64,000 nucleotides of DNA from Crotalaria pallida (lineage: Eukaryota; Streptophyta; Magnoliopsida; Fabales; Fabaceae): NCBI GenBank assembly GCA_037953625.1, contig CM075651.1:127128501-127192500 (forward strand). The letters run 5' to 3'. Made by a program: the position numbers and the translations under genes. Shown piece by piece: positions 34,438 through 46,951 of this stretch (its first letter is position 1; every line of letters starts with the position of its first letter). The notes under the pieces are model-generated. The model did not search any database and was not told the DNA's origin. It saw only the letters and a list, made by a program, of their open reading frames with translations.

Positions 34438-35119
34438 ATGTCTACTTTTTCAAACACAAAACCTACTCAAGTCTTCCTCCTTTAACTTTAGGAGGTTTGT
34501 TCAAAGCCAAAAAGATTTAATCTTCCAAGGTGATACCACTGTTTCAGAAGAAGGGGTATTGTGACTTAACAAGGTAGACGATGATGGTATACCAGTCACG
34601 TGGTCTGTTGGCAAAGCTCTATATATTGCTACTGTGCACATTTGGAACAATGAGAGGGTAGCAAGCTTTGCTTCTACATTCAGTTTTTATATGGAAGCAC
34701 CTAATGTAAACCACTTTTCTGATGGCTTGACCTTCTTTCTTGCACGACCTGATTTTCCGCCAGGTCAACGTGGTGGAGGCTTTAGACTTTTTAACCAGAG
34801 CATTCTTTATGATAGTTCCTACCAAATTGTTGTCGTTGAGTTTGATACTCATGGTGCACCCAACAATCCATGGGATCCAAGTTATCAACACATCGGAATT
34901 GATGTCAACAGTCTTGTGTCGGAAAATTTGACAAGATGGGATGCTAGGTATGGTGGCGAAGTAGCCGATGTTGAAATAAGGTATGAAGCTTCCACCAAAA
35001 CGTTAACAGCAACTTTAACTTATCCCTCTGATCAAAAAAGTTCTATCGTTTCTAGTGAAGTTGATTTGAAAGATGTTTGGGATGGAATAATTATTTTTGG
35101 GCTTCAGTCCATCAAAGAA
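34438..35119 (+). pseudogene. Legume lectin gene body, broken
   Basis: Encodes most of a legume L-type lectin beta-sandwich. From 34478: SFNFRRFVQSQKDLIFQGD at the mature N-terminus, then SDGLTFFLA (sugar-binding Asp), GGGFRLFN, VEFDT and NPWDPSYQHIGIDVNS, which hold the residues that bind Mn and Ca in this family. Such proteins bind sugars and normally enter the secretory pathway. Defects: the hydrophobic core of the signal peptide is missing, so the ATG at 34438 is out of frame with the domain; TGA at 34562-34564; a further shift near 35100; and loss of the C-terminal strands at about 35119, where a Tat-like element begins. No intron, as usual for lectin genes. Confidence 0.88.
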
Positions 35120-35308
35120 TGAATAAAAAAAATTAAAAAAAGGCTCAAAAGGTTATAGGCCCAAATTGGCAACAGAAGCCTTTATGTAACTGAACCAGCG
35201 GCAGAAGCCTTTGTGTAACTGAACCAGGGAAGAAAGGGCATCCTCAGCCTCCAAGTATTCTTCCCATCAGAAGCTTAAACCAGAATGGTAGAGTTCCAAG
35301 GAGCATCC
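35120..35308 (+). mobile_element. Tat/Athila-like element, left part of its 5' LTR
   Basis: Sequence between the broken lectin and the CATCC duplication. The text across 35308 and 58038 reads on smoothly once the 22.7-kb complex is removed. It has two copies of a 36-bp phrase (AGAAGCCTTTATGTAACTGA). The start at 35120 (TGAATAAAA) is inferred because lectin homology stops there. Confidence 0.5.
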
Positions 35309-35554
35309 TGTTGGAATAATTGGTGGTATTGGCTAACGTCACCCAAGAGGGGGGGGGGGGTGAATTGGGTGTTTATAAAATCATTGAAATTCAATCGAAT
35401 CAAACGTTCTTAGAAAGATTAACAGAGATTAAACGAGCGGAAGACTTAAAGAACGAATGACAAATGATTTTATGCAAATAGGAACACAATATTTATTATT
35501 AATAGATAAAACTTATTATACGCGAGATTGAAGAAATAAACCACTAAAACGAGT
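35309..35554 (-). mobile_element. Complex A left LTR, truncated to 246 bp
   Basis: Starts TGTTGGAATAATTGG as the other two A LTRs do, contains a run of 12 G, and stops at ACTAAAACG, where it joins gag sequence directly. About 1.3 kb of LTR and the downstream half of the unit are deleted. Confidence 0.85.
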
Positions 35555-35800
35555 AATATGAGGATTATGGGAACGAGAATCAATTATAGTTACCTCGTGA
35601 GGAGTATATGAGAATGGTTCAATTTTGTTATCTACAGACTCCTCATTTGAAGAACTTGATTCCAAGTGAGACTCCAAGAATGCTTCAAATAAACTTTCTA
35701 ACTCATCATCTTCATTTGACGAATTGCTCCTCATGCTATTGGTGTCATCATTCAAAACTTCATCATGGGAGATAATCAATTCATCCTTTGAGCTTGTCTC
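35555..35800 (-). pseudogene. Complex A left-unit gag, central fragment
   Basis: Minus-strand coding for SKDELIISHDEVLNDDTNSM and an acidic Ser/Glu stretch, nearly identical to 55790-56035 of the right-unit gag. It is cut at 35800 by element B (duplication GTCTC); the rest of this gag resumes at 43920. Confidence 0.85.
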
Positions 35801-37356
35801 TGTTGGAATAAACGGTGTAATTGGCAAGAATCACCCAAGAGGGGGGGTGAATTGGGTGTTTAGAAAACTTAGAAAAATAATCGAATTAAAACGTTCTTTT
35901 GAAAACTATCAGAGATTAAATAGAGCGGAAGACTTAAAGAACGATTTAAAACGTTTTTAAGCACAAGATATAAATATCATTATATGAAAATTGAAACCAT
36001 ATTATACACGAGATTGATTTAAAAGATCAATACAAGAAAGCCACAATTCTCGTGTGATATAATTTTAAAACTTGAAAATAATTTTTATCCACGAAAATAA
36101 GATTCAAAAACACTTTAAGCGTGCGGAAGGTAAAAGATAAGGGATAGAGAAATTGTACACAGAGAATTTATCCTGGTTCGGCAAACCCAGCCTACTCTAG
36201 TCCCCAAGCGACACGCTTGAGCTTTTTCACTAAGCCAAGACGCAACTGCGTCCCCAAGTACATCCAGAGCGCCCCGCAAGCTACTAGGAATCCCACCGTT
36301 CGCAAGGGACCTCGAAACACAAAATAGCCTAACTACTAGGAATCCCACCGTTCGTATAGCGCTACCCAAAACAACAAGGGTTTATCTCACCCTATGAACG
36401 CGACACACGTTCAATCCTAAGGAAAACACTCCTTAATCACTAAGGTTGTCACACCCCTTACAATGATATGAATATGCATGAATGAATTTGTGCAACTAAC
36501 AATATACTCTCTGGATAGAGCGGATACAACAATAAAAGACCTATGACAATATAATGTTCTAAAGCACACACAAAACTATAGACTTATGATGATGATGATG
36601 AACTATTTCTTCTAAAAGATATTCAAAAAGTGTAGAGGATGAGAAGAAGAAGAAACTCTCCATTTTCAAAAATGAAAGGGAGTTTTAAAGAAGGAGAAGA
36701 AGCAGCCAATAATCAATACGTGATCCTCCAAAAATGGAAACAAATCATTCTGGGCATCATGTTTGATTTCAGCACGTTTTTCAAAATTTGAATTAAAATA
36801 ATCGATTACTTAGAACAGGATAATCGATTACATGCTCTCAGGTTTTTTCACAAAAGTTGCAGCATTAACATATAATCGATTACTAGTTTCTGATAATCGA
36901 TTACTTACTCCCAAATGACTAGTTCAAGGAAGTAATCCATTATAAGAACCTAAATAATCCATTATATGCTCTCTGGTTACAAGTTGCATTGAATAATCGA
37001 TTAGACCAGAAGGGTAATCGATTACTCCAAGTAGAAATTAGATTTTCATGAAAAGTTGTAACCAGGTTTTCACAAAAACATTTTTCACAAGAGATATCCT
37101 GGAGCAAAAGTTTTATAAAAATGCTTCTTCTACGTTTTCAAAGAAAACACAATCATCATCACATAGACTATAATTCTAAGTGCTTTAAGATAATTAAATT
37201 GTCTTACAAAGACTTCTAAGCCTAAGGCTAAATATAACACTGAACAAGCCTTTGCATTCTTCATTTGTACCTGAACCTGTCAAACAAATATATTCAATAT
37301 ATGATGTTGTTGTGTCATCATCAAAACATTGAGAGAGAAACACATGAGTTTCAACA
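35801..37356 (-). mobile_element. Element B 3' LTR
   Basis: TGTTGGAATAAACGG to GAGTTTCAACA. TAATCGATTA pairs start at 36799/36821, 36873/36893 and 36994/37015; a decayed TAATCCATTA pair is at 36933/36955. On the minus strand a TTTAAAA word near 36690 follows the cluster and could be the TATA equivalent. Confidence 0.92.
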
Positions 37357-37840
37357 CTCCCCCTTTTTGATGATGACAAACAATCCTGCAAAACAAGGGT
37401 TAGTACGAATATAATCATTTAAAGCAAGCTATAATTCATAAGAGTATCACAACAAATACTCAAGCTCATAACGCTGAGCTCAACAAGCTAAGCTCCCCTT
37501 GAATTCATGATTTCTCATGAACTTAATCAACCTGTAACCTGTAACCTGTAACCTGTAACCTGTTTTCTCCTTTTTCTCCCCCTTTTGACATCATCAAAAA
37601 GGTGAAGAAGCATAATAGATATAGCAAATGACAACGCTTATAATAAGCACACCAAGGAAATAATTGTCATAAGCATCGAAATCAATCCGAACAAGCCAAG
37701 AGAAAACCAAACTAAATCCAGGAACAAGTTATCCAAATAAAATACTAGGGGTTAAGAGCAAGCATAAAAAAAATCCAAATATCCAAATCCAAATAAAATA
37801 GATATAGATAAAGTGAGGTGCGGTGCCACAAGCTCTACGA

Positions 37841-39196
37841 TCACTGAAACGGAGGACGATTCCGATGCCTCAGATGGTAAATCTCTTCACGTACTGACTC
37901 CATATCCAAGTGCATCTGCTCCATGCCGGATGTGAGCTGAGCGAGAGATGTATCAACTGTATGCATATGCTCATCTGATCGCCTCATATACCCTCGAACA
38001 TCATCCATGAATAACTGCATGTAAGGAGGAATGTGATCGGGCGGATAAAGAGCTTGTAGCGGAACATAATCTGAATCATGAACTGGTGCACTATCAGGCT
38101 GTGGTGGCTGCTGCTGCTACTGATCATCTTCATTAGGATCATAATTGTGGTTGGATTTGCGCTCACGCCTTTGTGTCTTTGGTCTCCAACTAGTGCCTTC
38201 CATGTTGATCCAGCCCATATGTCCCAAGAAATTTGAATCCATCCTCATGTCGGCATTAGGAGCTGTTCTAGCTTCGCCATTCACAGGAACTCTGAATCTC
38301 CTGAGAATTCTGGTGATCACAGTAGCATATGGAAGCTTTGACGTCTTATTCTTCATATCCTCATCAATAGACCGTCGAACCTTAGCAGCCGTTTCAATCA
38401 TATGATTCAAAATAAACCAACCCCAATTTATTGGTTTATTATGAAACCACGCCCAAAAGATAATGTAGTTAGACTCCAGAACTCTGAAATAGTTTCCTTG
38501 CCTAGGAATCAAACAGCGAGTCAGAATGAAATGAAGAACACGGTACATGAATTTCAAATTCCCAGAGGTCATCACTTTTCCAGCCGGGATGCGATCATCG
38601 ATAAATTCTTCTTTCTCCGCTTTCTTGTCGTACTCATCACCCCAAAGACTTTCTGAACCAGAACCAGTGAAAGTAACTCCATCCATGGGCAAGTGAGTCA
38701 TGTTAGTCCAAGTCGACAAGCTAATTTTGATCCCTTTTCCTTTGACCTCGGAATAAAGTGTCTGTTCTTCAGCATTCCAGACAAGGTTCGAATAGAACAC
38801 TCTGACTAAGTCCTCATAATAATCTCCTCCAATGGTACTGAACTCATAAAGTCCTTTTTCTTTCAACAGAACTACAGCCGGAAGATTACAATCTTCGCCA
38901 TCAAATGTGTCAGCATCTAGAAATCTGGGTGAAATGACTGAACATGCAGCAAAGTATTTTTCATAATCCATTATTTGAGCTGGATTAGAAAACCATCGAT
39001 TAAGCTTTTCCAATGCGATCGGCTGATGAACCGGTGGAGGTGGAGCTGAAGGACCTGCATCGCTTTGACGTGTCCTTGGAGGCCTAGGAACCCGACTAGA
39101 TGATGGTTGAGCCCTTCTTTGAACAACAGGAGGTGAAGGCTCATCATCCTCTAATTCCTCTACAACCATTCTCCTTTTAGAGTGACGTGTAGACAT
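37841..39196 (-). pseudogene. Element B ORF2 (plant transposon protein type)
   Basis: Starts at 39196 (MSTRHSKRRMVVEE), with a basic then Pro/Ser-rich N-terminus of about 75 residues. A conserved domain follows: LNRWFSNPAQIMDYEKYFAA, YYEDLVRVFYSNLVW, HFILTRCLIPRQGNYFRV, NWGWFILNHMIETA and MGWINME. The C-terminus is a predicted coiled coil ending NRPPFQ at 37841. The frame is open except for one TAG at 38117-38119 in a Gln-rich stretch. It lies directly after gag where pol would be. The family is typical of SIRE-like elements; its role is unknown. Confidence 0.75.
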
Positions 39197-40164
39197 GATT
39201 ACAGATAATAACAGTCAAGTCAACTCAACTAAATGCAGCACAACACAACTATCTCAAAAGAAATTCTGAATTCTGAATCAACTAACTCTTCCAACCAGAA
39301 TGCAGCACAGCACAGATAATAACTCAAATACTCAACTTAACAAATTCAACTTCACAACATCAATGGCAGAAAAATAACTTCATATCAAAAAATAGAAAGC
39401 ATGAAGGTACTGATAATGCATAGCCAAGATACTGTGTACCTGAACTGGAGAAGTTATCAACTGAACCGAACAATGAGCAGCACACATCAACCTGAGCAAA
39501 CCAGAAGCCAAACCAGACCAGCAAACCCGAACCAAGACTGAACCAGAAAACTAAAAATCTGAACCAAGCCGAAAACCAAACCGGACCAGTGAACCGAGTG
39601 AGATTCTGATCAACAAACCGAATGCTCAAACCAGTGAACCAACATCTTCATCAACATGCATGAACCGGATCTGAAACTTGAAGATCAATAGGCATGAAGC
39701 ATGAAATCCTTGTGAACACCAAGTTTAACCAAGTATGAAGAGAAGGTTTTGGACAATGTGAGGCAAGAGCAAGAGGTTTAATGGTGGTTATGGTGGTTGA
39801 GAGTGAAAAACCGAATGGTGAGGAAGGAGAGAGATAGGGATGGTTTTGGTTGAATGAAGTGGAAAGAGTGAAGGTTTATGAAGGAAAGGAGTAGAATGAG
39901 TGAATATGATGAAGGTCTATGAAGGTTTCATAGAGGTTGTGGGTTGGAGGTTGAAGAAGATGAAGAGAAGAAGAAGAAGGGTGTTATCGTGGGTGAGAGA
40001 AAGAGAGAAAGAGGAGGCCGAATATTTTTTTTTATTTTGTGGGAAGAGAGAGAGTGTAAGAGATATTGTGTGGCTAGGGTTATTCTAACATGGTCCACAC
40101 TTGGTCAAACATGGGTCAAGGCCCACACGATCTTCTGCACTTTCCCTTTTTTTTTTTTCAGATA

Positions 40165-40450
40165 CTGATCCAAATAATCGATTATCTTACTTATGTAATC
40201 GATTACTTTTGTAAATGAATCGATTACTTCCATTATCTTAATCGATTATCGCCTCTCTGTCCATAACTGATGCAACTTGTATAATCGATTATGCTGTGAC
40301 GTTTAATCGATTATCTCTCCACTGATGAGATAAATGATGCAACAAATATAACCCGTTATTCTGATCTTCTAATCCATTACATCTTCATAACTGATCCAAA
40401 AAATCCACCTGGTAATCGATTACTGTTGCAGAGTAATCGATTACTCCTGC
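40165..40450 (-). promoter_or_regulatory. Element B internal TAATCGATTA cluster upstream of ORF2
   Basis: Palindrome pairs start at 40175/40196, 40217/40239, 40282/40304 and 40413/40434, plus a decayed pair near 40350/40371; spacing 21-22 bp throughout. On the minus strand the cluster lies between gag and ORF2. A C/T-rich leader of about 850 bp separates it from the ORF2 start. No convincing TATA box was found. Confidence 0.7.
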
Positions 40451-40836
40451 ACAAATCTCCAGACTTCCTCCTTTTCTGACTGATACAACCCAATACCTTC
40501 TGATACATTATCCCTGATGCCTGAATTCGTTCAGTGACGTTAAGCTTGTGTTTCCTTCAAAACAGATAAATCTGGCTATCTCCGACGATCAAGTTAGATA
40601 ATATTCATGATAAGCACAATGAGCATTTTAATTTATTGAAGTAAATTAATGACAATAATGTAACAAATCATATGCTTATCATAATTATGAATTATATCAA
40701 GATTAATCATAATATGCATTTGATACTGCCTTGATTTCCTCAAGTTTGTACTCAATGACATTTTATGAAGATCTTTGATTTTTCCAAGGATTGATGATCA
40801 TGTGAAGATAAATTTTAGCAGCACATGATTTATTTT

Positions 40837-42260
40837 TCAAAAATAATTTAGCTTGGAATAATCAAAATAGGCTCTTGAATAATCATAGTTGTGAGAGATA
40901 TATGATCTGTTTACCTCAATTTTTGTATGCCATGAAGATTTTGAACTTTGCCAATGATTCTTTTTGTCACTTCCTTTTTGCCAATGATTCCTTTTGTCAA
41001 TCACTTTGTGCCACTTCGACTTTGTTCCAGACCACGAATTACTTTTATGATTCTTCATCCATATGTGATTTCCATTTCTTCCATTTGACATTTTTGATCT
41101 TGATGGGACTAATCTCCTTTGGTTATTCCATCTTCTCTCAGATATCCAAGGTGTCCAAATGGTGATATTGTCTCTTAGAATTCTTCTTGGTTTTTCCTTG
41201 GGTAGAAAATAATCTTCTTTCCTGTTACACGTAGAAGTTTTTGGTACCCATCTCATGTTGGGTCCACGAGGGTTAATTTTAGATTCCTCAGAACCTTTTG
41301 GAACCCATTTCATTTTATTTCTCAAGTATTGATTTTTCTTGAATATGCATAAATGAGAAATATGACCAGAACAACCACAATAGTTACAAATAATGATTTT
41401 GTGAGATGTTTTGGATTTTCTAAAATCAGTTTTGCAAAACATGAACTTGTGATCTTTGTATTCAGAATCACATTTGCTAACCTCTTTGCTTGACTTTTGA
41501 ATTTCCACATTCGTATATGAATTGTCAAGACAAGAGTTTGAACAATCAGATTTTGAATCACAATGAGAGTCACAAGAAGCAACCTCAACTATTTTATCAA
41601 TAGAAATGCATTTTTCATTAATCTTAGAGGTGCTATTTCCAAAATTATTTTTCAAATCATCTCTCAAAATATTATTAGTACTATGAGGGTTTTGGATGTT
41701 AACATCAATCAAGGTTACCTCATAAGGAGTAAATGAATGAGATGCATTTTCGTTTCCTACTGACTCCCCATCTGAAGAACTTGATTCCTCGAGAGTTTCC
41801 AAGAAAGCTTCAAATAGATTTTCTAAATCATCATCATCTTTTTCATCTGACAAACTGCTCCTCATGCTATGGGTGTCATCATTCAAAACTTTGTCATGAG
41901 CAAGGGTCCAATCATCCTTCACGATTTTCTATTCCTGAGTCTCCTGATAACATCTGTGAATACTTATACTTTCACAAAGATCATTAGTAGCATAATAAGT
42001 GTGTAAGGTATCCCAAATATTTTTAGCATTAACACAATCCTTGATTTTAGCATATGCGTCATCGTTTAAGGCATTCCTTAAAATCTGCATTGCTTGAATG
42101 TTCAAGGCAAAACATTTTTTGGATTGAAATCAAAACCATTTTGCACAATAATCCATAAACGATAATTCATTGACTGTAAATAAAATTTCATTCTAGAACT
42201 CCAATATGAATAATTTTCTCTGTTGAAAATTGGTGCTTCATCGAATGAATTACCCTCCAT
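40837..42260 (-). pseudogene. Element B gag
   Basis: ATG at 42260 (MEGNSFDEAP), close to the PBS. The N-terminal Copia gag core is related to that of the SIRE-like element. A 25-bp deletion near 42118, between two copies of AAAACATTTTTT, shifts the frame compared with complex A gag. From 41922 a long open frame covers the acidic Ser-rich part, the knuckle CNYCGCSGHISHLC, repeated KMKWVPK/RWVPK phrases and a short repeated HWQ segment, ending at 40837. It lacks any pol fusion. Confidence 0.82.
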
Positions 42261-42349
42261 TTTGGAAATCAAAAACACAAAAAAAATCCCAAAGCCAATT
42301 AACCAAGGATCTTTAACTCAAGCGGTTAAGCTTGTTACCAGAGCACGAA

Positions 42350-42361
42350 GCTCTGATACCA
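42350..42361 (-). promoter_or_regulatory. Element B primer-binding site
   Basis: GCTCTGATACCA on the plus strand is the inverse of TGGTATCAGAGC, two bases inside the 5' LTR. Confidence 0.93.
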
Positions 42362-42363
42362 AT

Positions 42364-43919
42364 TGTTGGAATAAACGGTGTAATTGGCAAGAATCACCCA
42401 AAAGGGGGGGTGAATTGGGTGTTTAGAAAACTTAGAAAAATAATTGAATCAAAACGTTCTTTTGAAAATTATCAGAGATTAAATAGAGCGGAAGACTTAA
42501 AGAACGATTTAAAACGTTTTTAAGCACAAGATATAAATATCATTATATGAAAATTGAAACCATATTATACACGAGATTGATTTAAAAGATCAATACAAGA
42601 AAGCCACAATTCTCGTGTGATATAATTTTAAAACTTGAAAATAATTTTTATCCACGAAAATAAGATTCAAAAACACTTTAAGCGTGCGGAAGGTAAAAGA
42701 TAAGGGATAGAGAAATTGTACACAGAGAATTTATCCTGGTTCGGCAAACCCAGCCTACTCCAGTCCCCAAGCGACACGCTTGAGCTTTTTCACTAAGCCA
42801 AGACGCAACTGCGTCCCCAAGTACATCCAGAGCGCCCCGCAAGCTACTAGGAATCCCACCGTTCGCAAGGGACCTCGAAACACAAAATAGCCTAACTACT
42901 AGGAATCCCACCGTTCGTATAGCGCTACCCAAAACAACAAGGGTTTATCTCACCCTATGAACGCGACACACGTTCAATCCTAAGGAAAACACTCCTTAAT
43001 CACTAAGGTTGTCACACCCCTTACAATGATATGAATATGCATGAATGAATTTGTGCAACTAACAATATACTCTCTGGATAGAGCGGATACAACAATAAAA
43101 GACCTATGACAATATAATGTTATAAAGCACACACAAAACTATAGACTTATGATGATGATGATGAACTATTTCTTCTAAAAGATATTCAAAAAGTGTAGAG
43201 GATGAGAAGAAGAAGAAACTCTCCATTTTCAAAAATGAAAGGGAGTTTTAAAGAAGGAGAAGAAGCAGCCAATAATCAATACGTGATCCTCCAAAAATGG
43301 AAACAAATCATTCTGGGCATCATGTTTGATTTCAGCACGTTTTTCAAAATTTGAATTAAAATAATCGATTACTTAGAACAGGATAATCGATTACATGCTC
43401 TCAGGTTTTTTCACAAAAGTTGCAGCATTAACATATAATCGATTACTAGTTTCTGATAATCGATTACTTACTCCCAAATGACTAGTTCAAGGAAGTAATC
43501 CATTATAAGAACCTAAATAATCCATTATATGCTCTCTGGTTACAAGTTGCATTGAATAATCGATTAGACCAGAAGGGTAATCGATTACTCCAAGTAGAAA
43601 TTAGATTTTCATGAAAAGTTGTAACCAGGTTTTCACAAAAACATTTTTCACAAGAGATATCCTGGAGCAAAAGTTTTATAAAAATGCTTCTTCTACGTTT
43701 TCAAAGAAAACACAATCATCATCACATAGACTATAATTCTAAGTGCTTTAAGATAATTAAATTGTCTTACAAAGACTTCTAAGCCTAAGGCTAAATATAA
43801 CACTGAACAAGCCTTTGCATTCTTCATTTGTACCTGAACCTGTCAAACAAATATATTCAATATATGATGTTGTTGTGTCATCATCAAAACATTGAGAGAG
43901 AAACACATGAGTTTCAACA
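42364..43919 (-). mobile_element. Element B 5' LTR
   Basis: 1556 bp, same length as 35801-37356 with about six substitutions (for example in the G run near 42400, and one near 43123). Confidence 0.93.
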
Positions 43920-44278
43920 GTCTCTACCTGAGTTTTCAGGTTGTATCTGTGAACACTTACACTTTCTAAAAGATCATCAGTAGCATAGAGTGTGTGTAGA
44001 GTATCCCAAATACATTTAGCATTAACACAATCCTTGATCCTAGCATATGCATCATCGTTCAAGACATTTCTTAAAATCTGCATAGCTTGAATATTCAAGG
44101 CAAAACATTTTTTGTCAAATTCGTTTAAAACATTTTTTGGGTTTAAATCAAAACCATTTAGCACAATATACCACAAACGATAATTAATTGACTGAAGATA
44201 AAACTTTATTCTAGCACTCCAATACGCATAAATTTCTCCATTGAAAAATGGTGCATCATTGAATGAACAACCCTCCAT
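43920..44278 (-). pseudogene. Complex A left-unit gag, N-terminal fragment
   Basis: ATG at 44278 (MEGCSFNDAPFFNGEIYAYW), then KCIWDTLHTLYATDD; the Copia gag core. It runs into element B at 43919. Nearly identical to 56027-56386. Confidence 0.85.
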
Positions 44279-44376
44279 TTTAAAATGAAAACAAATATCC
44301 CAATAAGCCAAACCACAAAGGATCTTTAACTCAAGCGATTAAGCTTGTTACCAGAGCACGAAGCTCTGATACCAAT

Positions 44377-45923
44377 TGTTGGAATAATTGGTGGTATTGG
44401 CTAACGTCACCCAAGATGGAGGGTGAATTGGGTGTTTATAAAATCATTGAAATTCAATCGAATCAAACGTTCTTAGAAAGATTAACGTAACAGAGATTAA
44501 ACGAGAGGAAGACTTAAAGAACGAATGAAAAACGATTTTATGCAAATAGGAACACAATATTTATTATTAATAGATAAAACTTATTATACGCGAGATTGAA
44601 GAAATAAACCACTAAAACGCAATACTCGCGCTAAATAGATCAAAGCGTGAAAATAGCTTTTATCCGCGAAAAATATAATTAACATAAAATAAACATGCGG
44701 AAAGTAAAGTGATAAGGGATAGAGAAAATTGCACCGGGGATTTTTATCCTGGTTCGACAAACAACGCCTACATCCAGTCCTCAAGCGACCCACTTGAGCT
44801 TTTCACTAAACCAAGACGCCACGCGTCCCCAAGTACATCCAGAGCGCCCCGCAAGCTACTAGGAATCCCACCGTTCGCCAGGGACCTCGAACAAAATAGC
44901 CTAACTACTAGGAATCCCACCGTTCGTATAACGCTACCCAATACACAAGGGTTTTCTCACCCTATGAACGTGACACACGTTCAATCCTAAGGGAAAAAAC
45001 TCCTTAATATCTAAGGTTGTCACACCCCTTACAATAAAATGGGTTTGCACGAAGAAATGTGTGCAACTAACAATGAAGCTCTCTAGATAGAGCAGATACT
45101 ACAATAAAGTCCTATAGCAAAAAGATAATCTTAAGCAAACTCAATGTTTTTGAATTTTCGAAAAGAAAAGATGAATATGATGATGATGATTCTTCTCAAG
45201 AAAAAGGTTTTTCAGAGAATAGAGACTGAGAGAAGGTGTGTGTTGGTGTGTTTTCAAAAAGGTAGAAGAAGCAGCCAAAATCAGAAACATGATCGTCCAG
45301 AAAAGGAAATAAATCATTCTGGGAATCAGATTGATTTCAGCACGTTTTTCAAAAAAAATTGAAAAGGTAATCGATTACTTTGGTTAGTGTAATCAATTAC
45401 TTGCTCTCAGGTTTTTCATAAAAGTTGCAGCATTGAAAGTTAATCGATTAGTAGCTTCAAGTAATCGATTACTGTCACTTAAATGACCAGTTCAAGGAAG
45501 TAATCCATTACATGAACCTAATTAATCCATTACTTACTCTTTGGTTACAAGTTGCAGCAAGTAATCGATTATTCCAGAAGGGGTAATCGATTACTCCACA
45601 GTAAAATCAGATTTTCATAAAATTTGTAACCAAAGGTTTTCACAAAACATTTTCATAAAAGCTTTTCCTGGAGCAGAGGTTTTTAAAAATACTTCTTCTA
45701 GATTTTTCAAGAACAAAACATATCATCATCATAAAATTATATTTTAGTGCTTTTTAGATTACTATTTGCCTTACACAAAAATTCTAAGCCCTAAAAGACT
45801 AGATCTTCAACGAGGCATACAATCTTCGCATCATCAAGGTACCTGAACCTGTTCAAACATAATATATAAAGTTGTGTTGTGTCATCATCAAAACATCATA
45901 AAGGAAAATCATGAGATTCAACA
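44377..45923 (-). mobile_element. Complex A middle LTR, shared by two units
   Basis: 1547 bp, TGTTGGAATAATTGG to GAGATTCAACA. TAATCGATTA-type pairs start at 45368/45390, 45441/45462, 45501/45523 (decayed) and 45562/45584. PBS on one side, polypurine tract on the other. Confidence 0.92.
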
Positions 45924-46571
45924 CTCCCCCTTTTTGATGATGACAAACACTACCTGCAAAACAAGGTTAGTACAGATAATATAACCGCAAATAATAGTAT
46001 GATGTAATAAATATAAAATGAGATATTAAGCATAACTCTATAACATGAGTATAACTCCCCCTGAATTCATGAATAATCATGAACCTTAATCAAGAACCTG
46101 TTCCTGTTAACCTGTTTTGCTCAACCTTTCTCCTGACACATTTCACGGCATATTTCTCCCCCTTTTGCCATCATTAAAAAGGTGAGATAACCAATATAAG
46201 ACATCACATGACAAAAATAAATAGCAAACCAAATAAAGCCCAATGTCATGATACGTCACAAAATATCCAAAACCATGTCAGAGAAATTCTAGAAACAGAA
46301 ACAGTTAAACATAATAATCAAAAGAACTAGGGGTTAAGACAGTAAAAGTGAATAATTCATATAGCAAATATAGTAAAAAGATCAAGAAGCGGAGCCACAA
46401 GCTAACGGTCACTGGTGAAAGGTGGCCGATTCTGATGACTCAAGTGATAGATGTCTTGGTGCATTGCCTCCATGTTGACATGCATCTGTTCCATACCGGA
46501 GGTGAGTTGAGCAAGAGTGGAGTCTACTGAGCGCATGTGGTCATCAGAACGTCTCATATACCCTCTAACAT
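45924..46571 (-). pseudogene. Complex A right unit: PPT, 3' UTR and C-terminal end of ORF2
   Basis: The polypurine tract (CTCCCCCTTTTT on the plus strand) starts at 45924. Minus-strand codons from 46571 to the stop at 46402 read MRRSDDHMRSVDSTLAQL and on to NRPPFTSDR, matching the coiled-coil end of element B ORF2. The ORF is split here by element C, which duplicated AACAT. Confidence 0.8.
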
Positions 46572-46843
46572 TGATTTAGGTCCAATATATATAGATTTGA
46601 GCATTATTTGGACTCCCTTTTACTATGTATTTGGCTTGTTTCTCTAGCAAATTTAGGACTTTTTAGTAGATTTTAATTATTTTTAGTAGTTTAGGGTCCT
46701 TTAAGCTTTTTGATCCGTTTGTTCATTGTTTCAGGTACTTTTGGAGCTCAAATGCAAAAAATAATTATGGAACTGGAAAGGGAACGTAAAGACCTTGAAG
46801 TAGGAGAAAGAACGGAACAAAACAGAGTCGGGACCTACCCCGT

Positions 46844-46951
46844 GTGCCTGAGGCGCGGGGACGGGTGCGCCTGGGGCGCGCTGATTCAAGAGGAGCACCA
46901 GTTATCAGACTCGCGCGCCTGGGGCGCGAGGTCGCGTGCGCCTGGGGCGCG
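46844..46951 (+). promoter_or_regulatory. GC-rich palindrome pairs in element C LTR
   Basis: GCGCC-TGG-GGCGC, or a close variant, starts at 46844/46867 and 46915/46938; both pairs are 23 bp apart. The surrounding LTR is AT-rich, so the 110-bp island stands out. The second LTR has the same four words at 51235-51342. Frames through it (46710-46976 and its reverse) are by-products. Confidence 0.75.

Larger units (their letters stand above)
35801..43919 (-). mobile_element. Element B: complete non-autonomous Copia element (8.1 kb)
   Basis: Two full LTRs (35801-37356 and 42364-43919, 1556 bp each), flanked by the perfect duplication GTCTC (35796-35800 and 43920-43924). Minus-strand order: 5' LTR, PBS for tRNA-iMet (42350-42361), gag, palindrome cluster, ORF2, polypurine tract (37357-37367), 3' LTR. 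No protease, integrase, RT or RNase H anywhere, so it must borrow these, presumably from SIRE-like relatives. I count about six differences between its LTRs, so it is the youngest datable insertion here. Confidence 0.93.

Noticed and set aside
36115..36369. 84-codon minus-strand frame, repeated at 42678-42932
   Set aside because: Identical frame in both LTRs of element B; LTR sequence with no coding features.
36799..37024. Regular palindromic repeats resembling a CRISPR array
   Set aside because: Plant LTR context, 10-bp repeats, no leader or cas genes; spacers match between the two LTRs.
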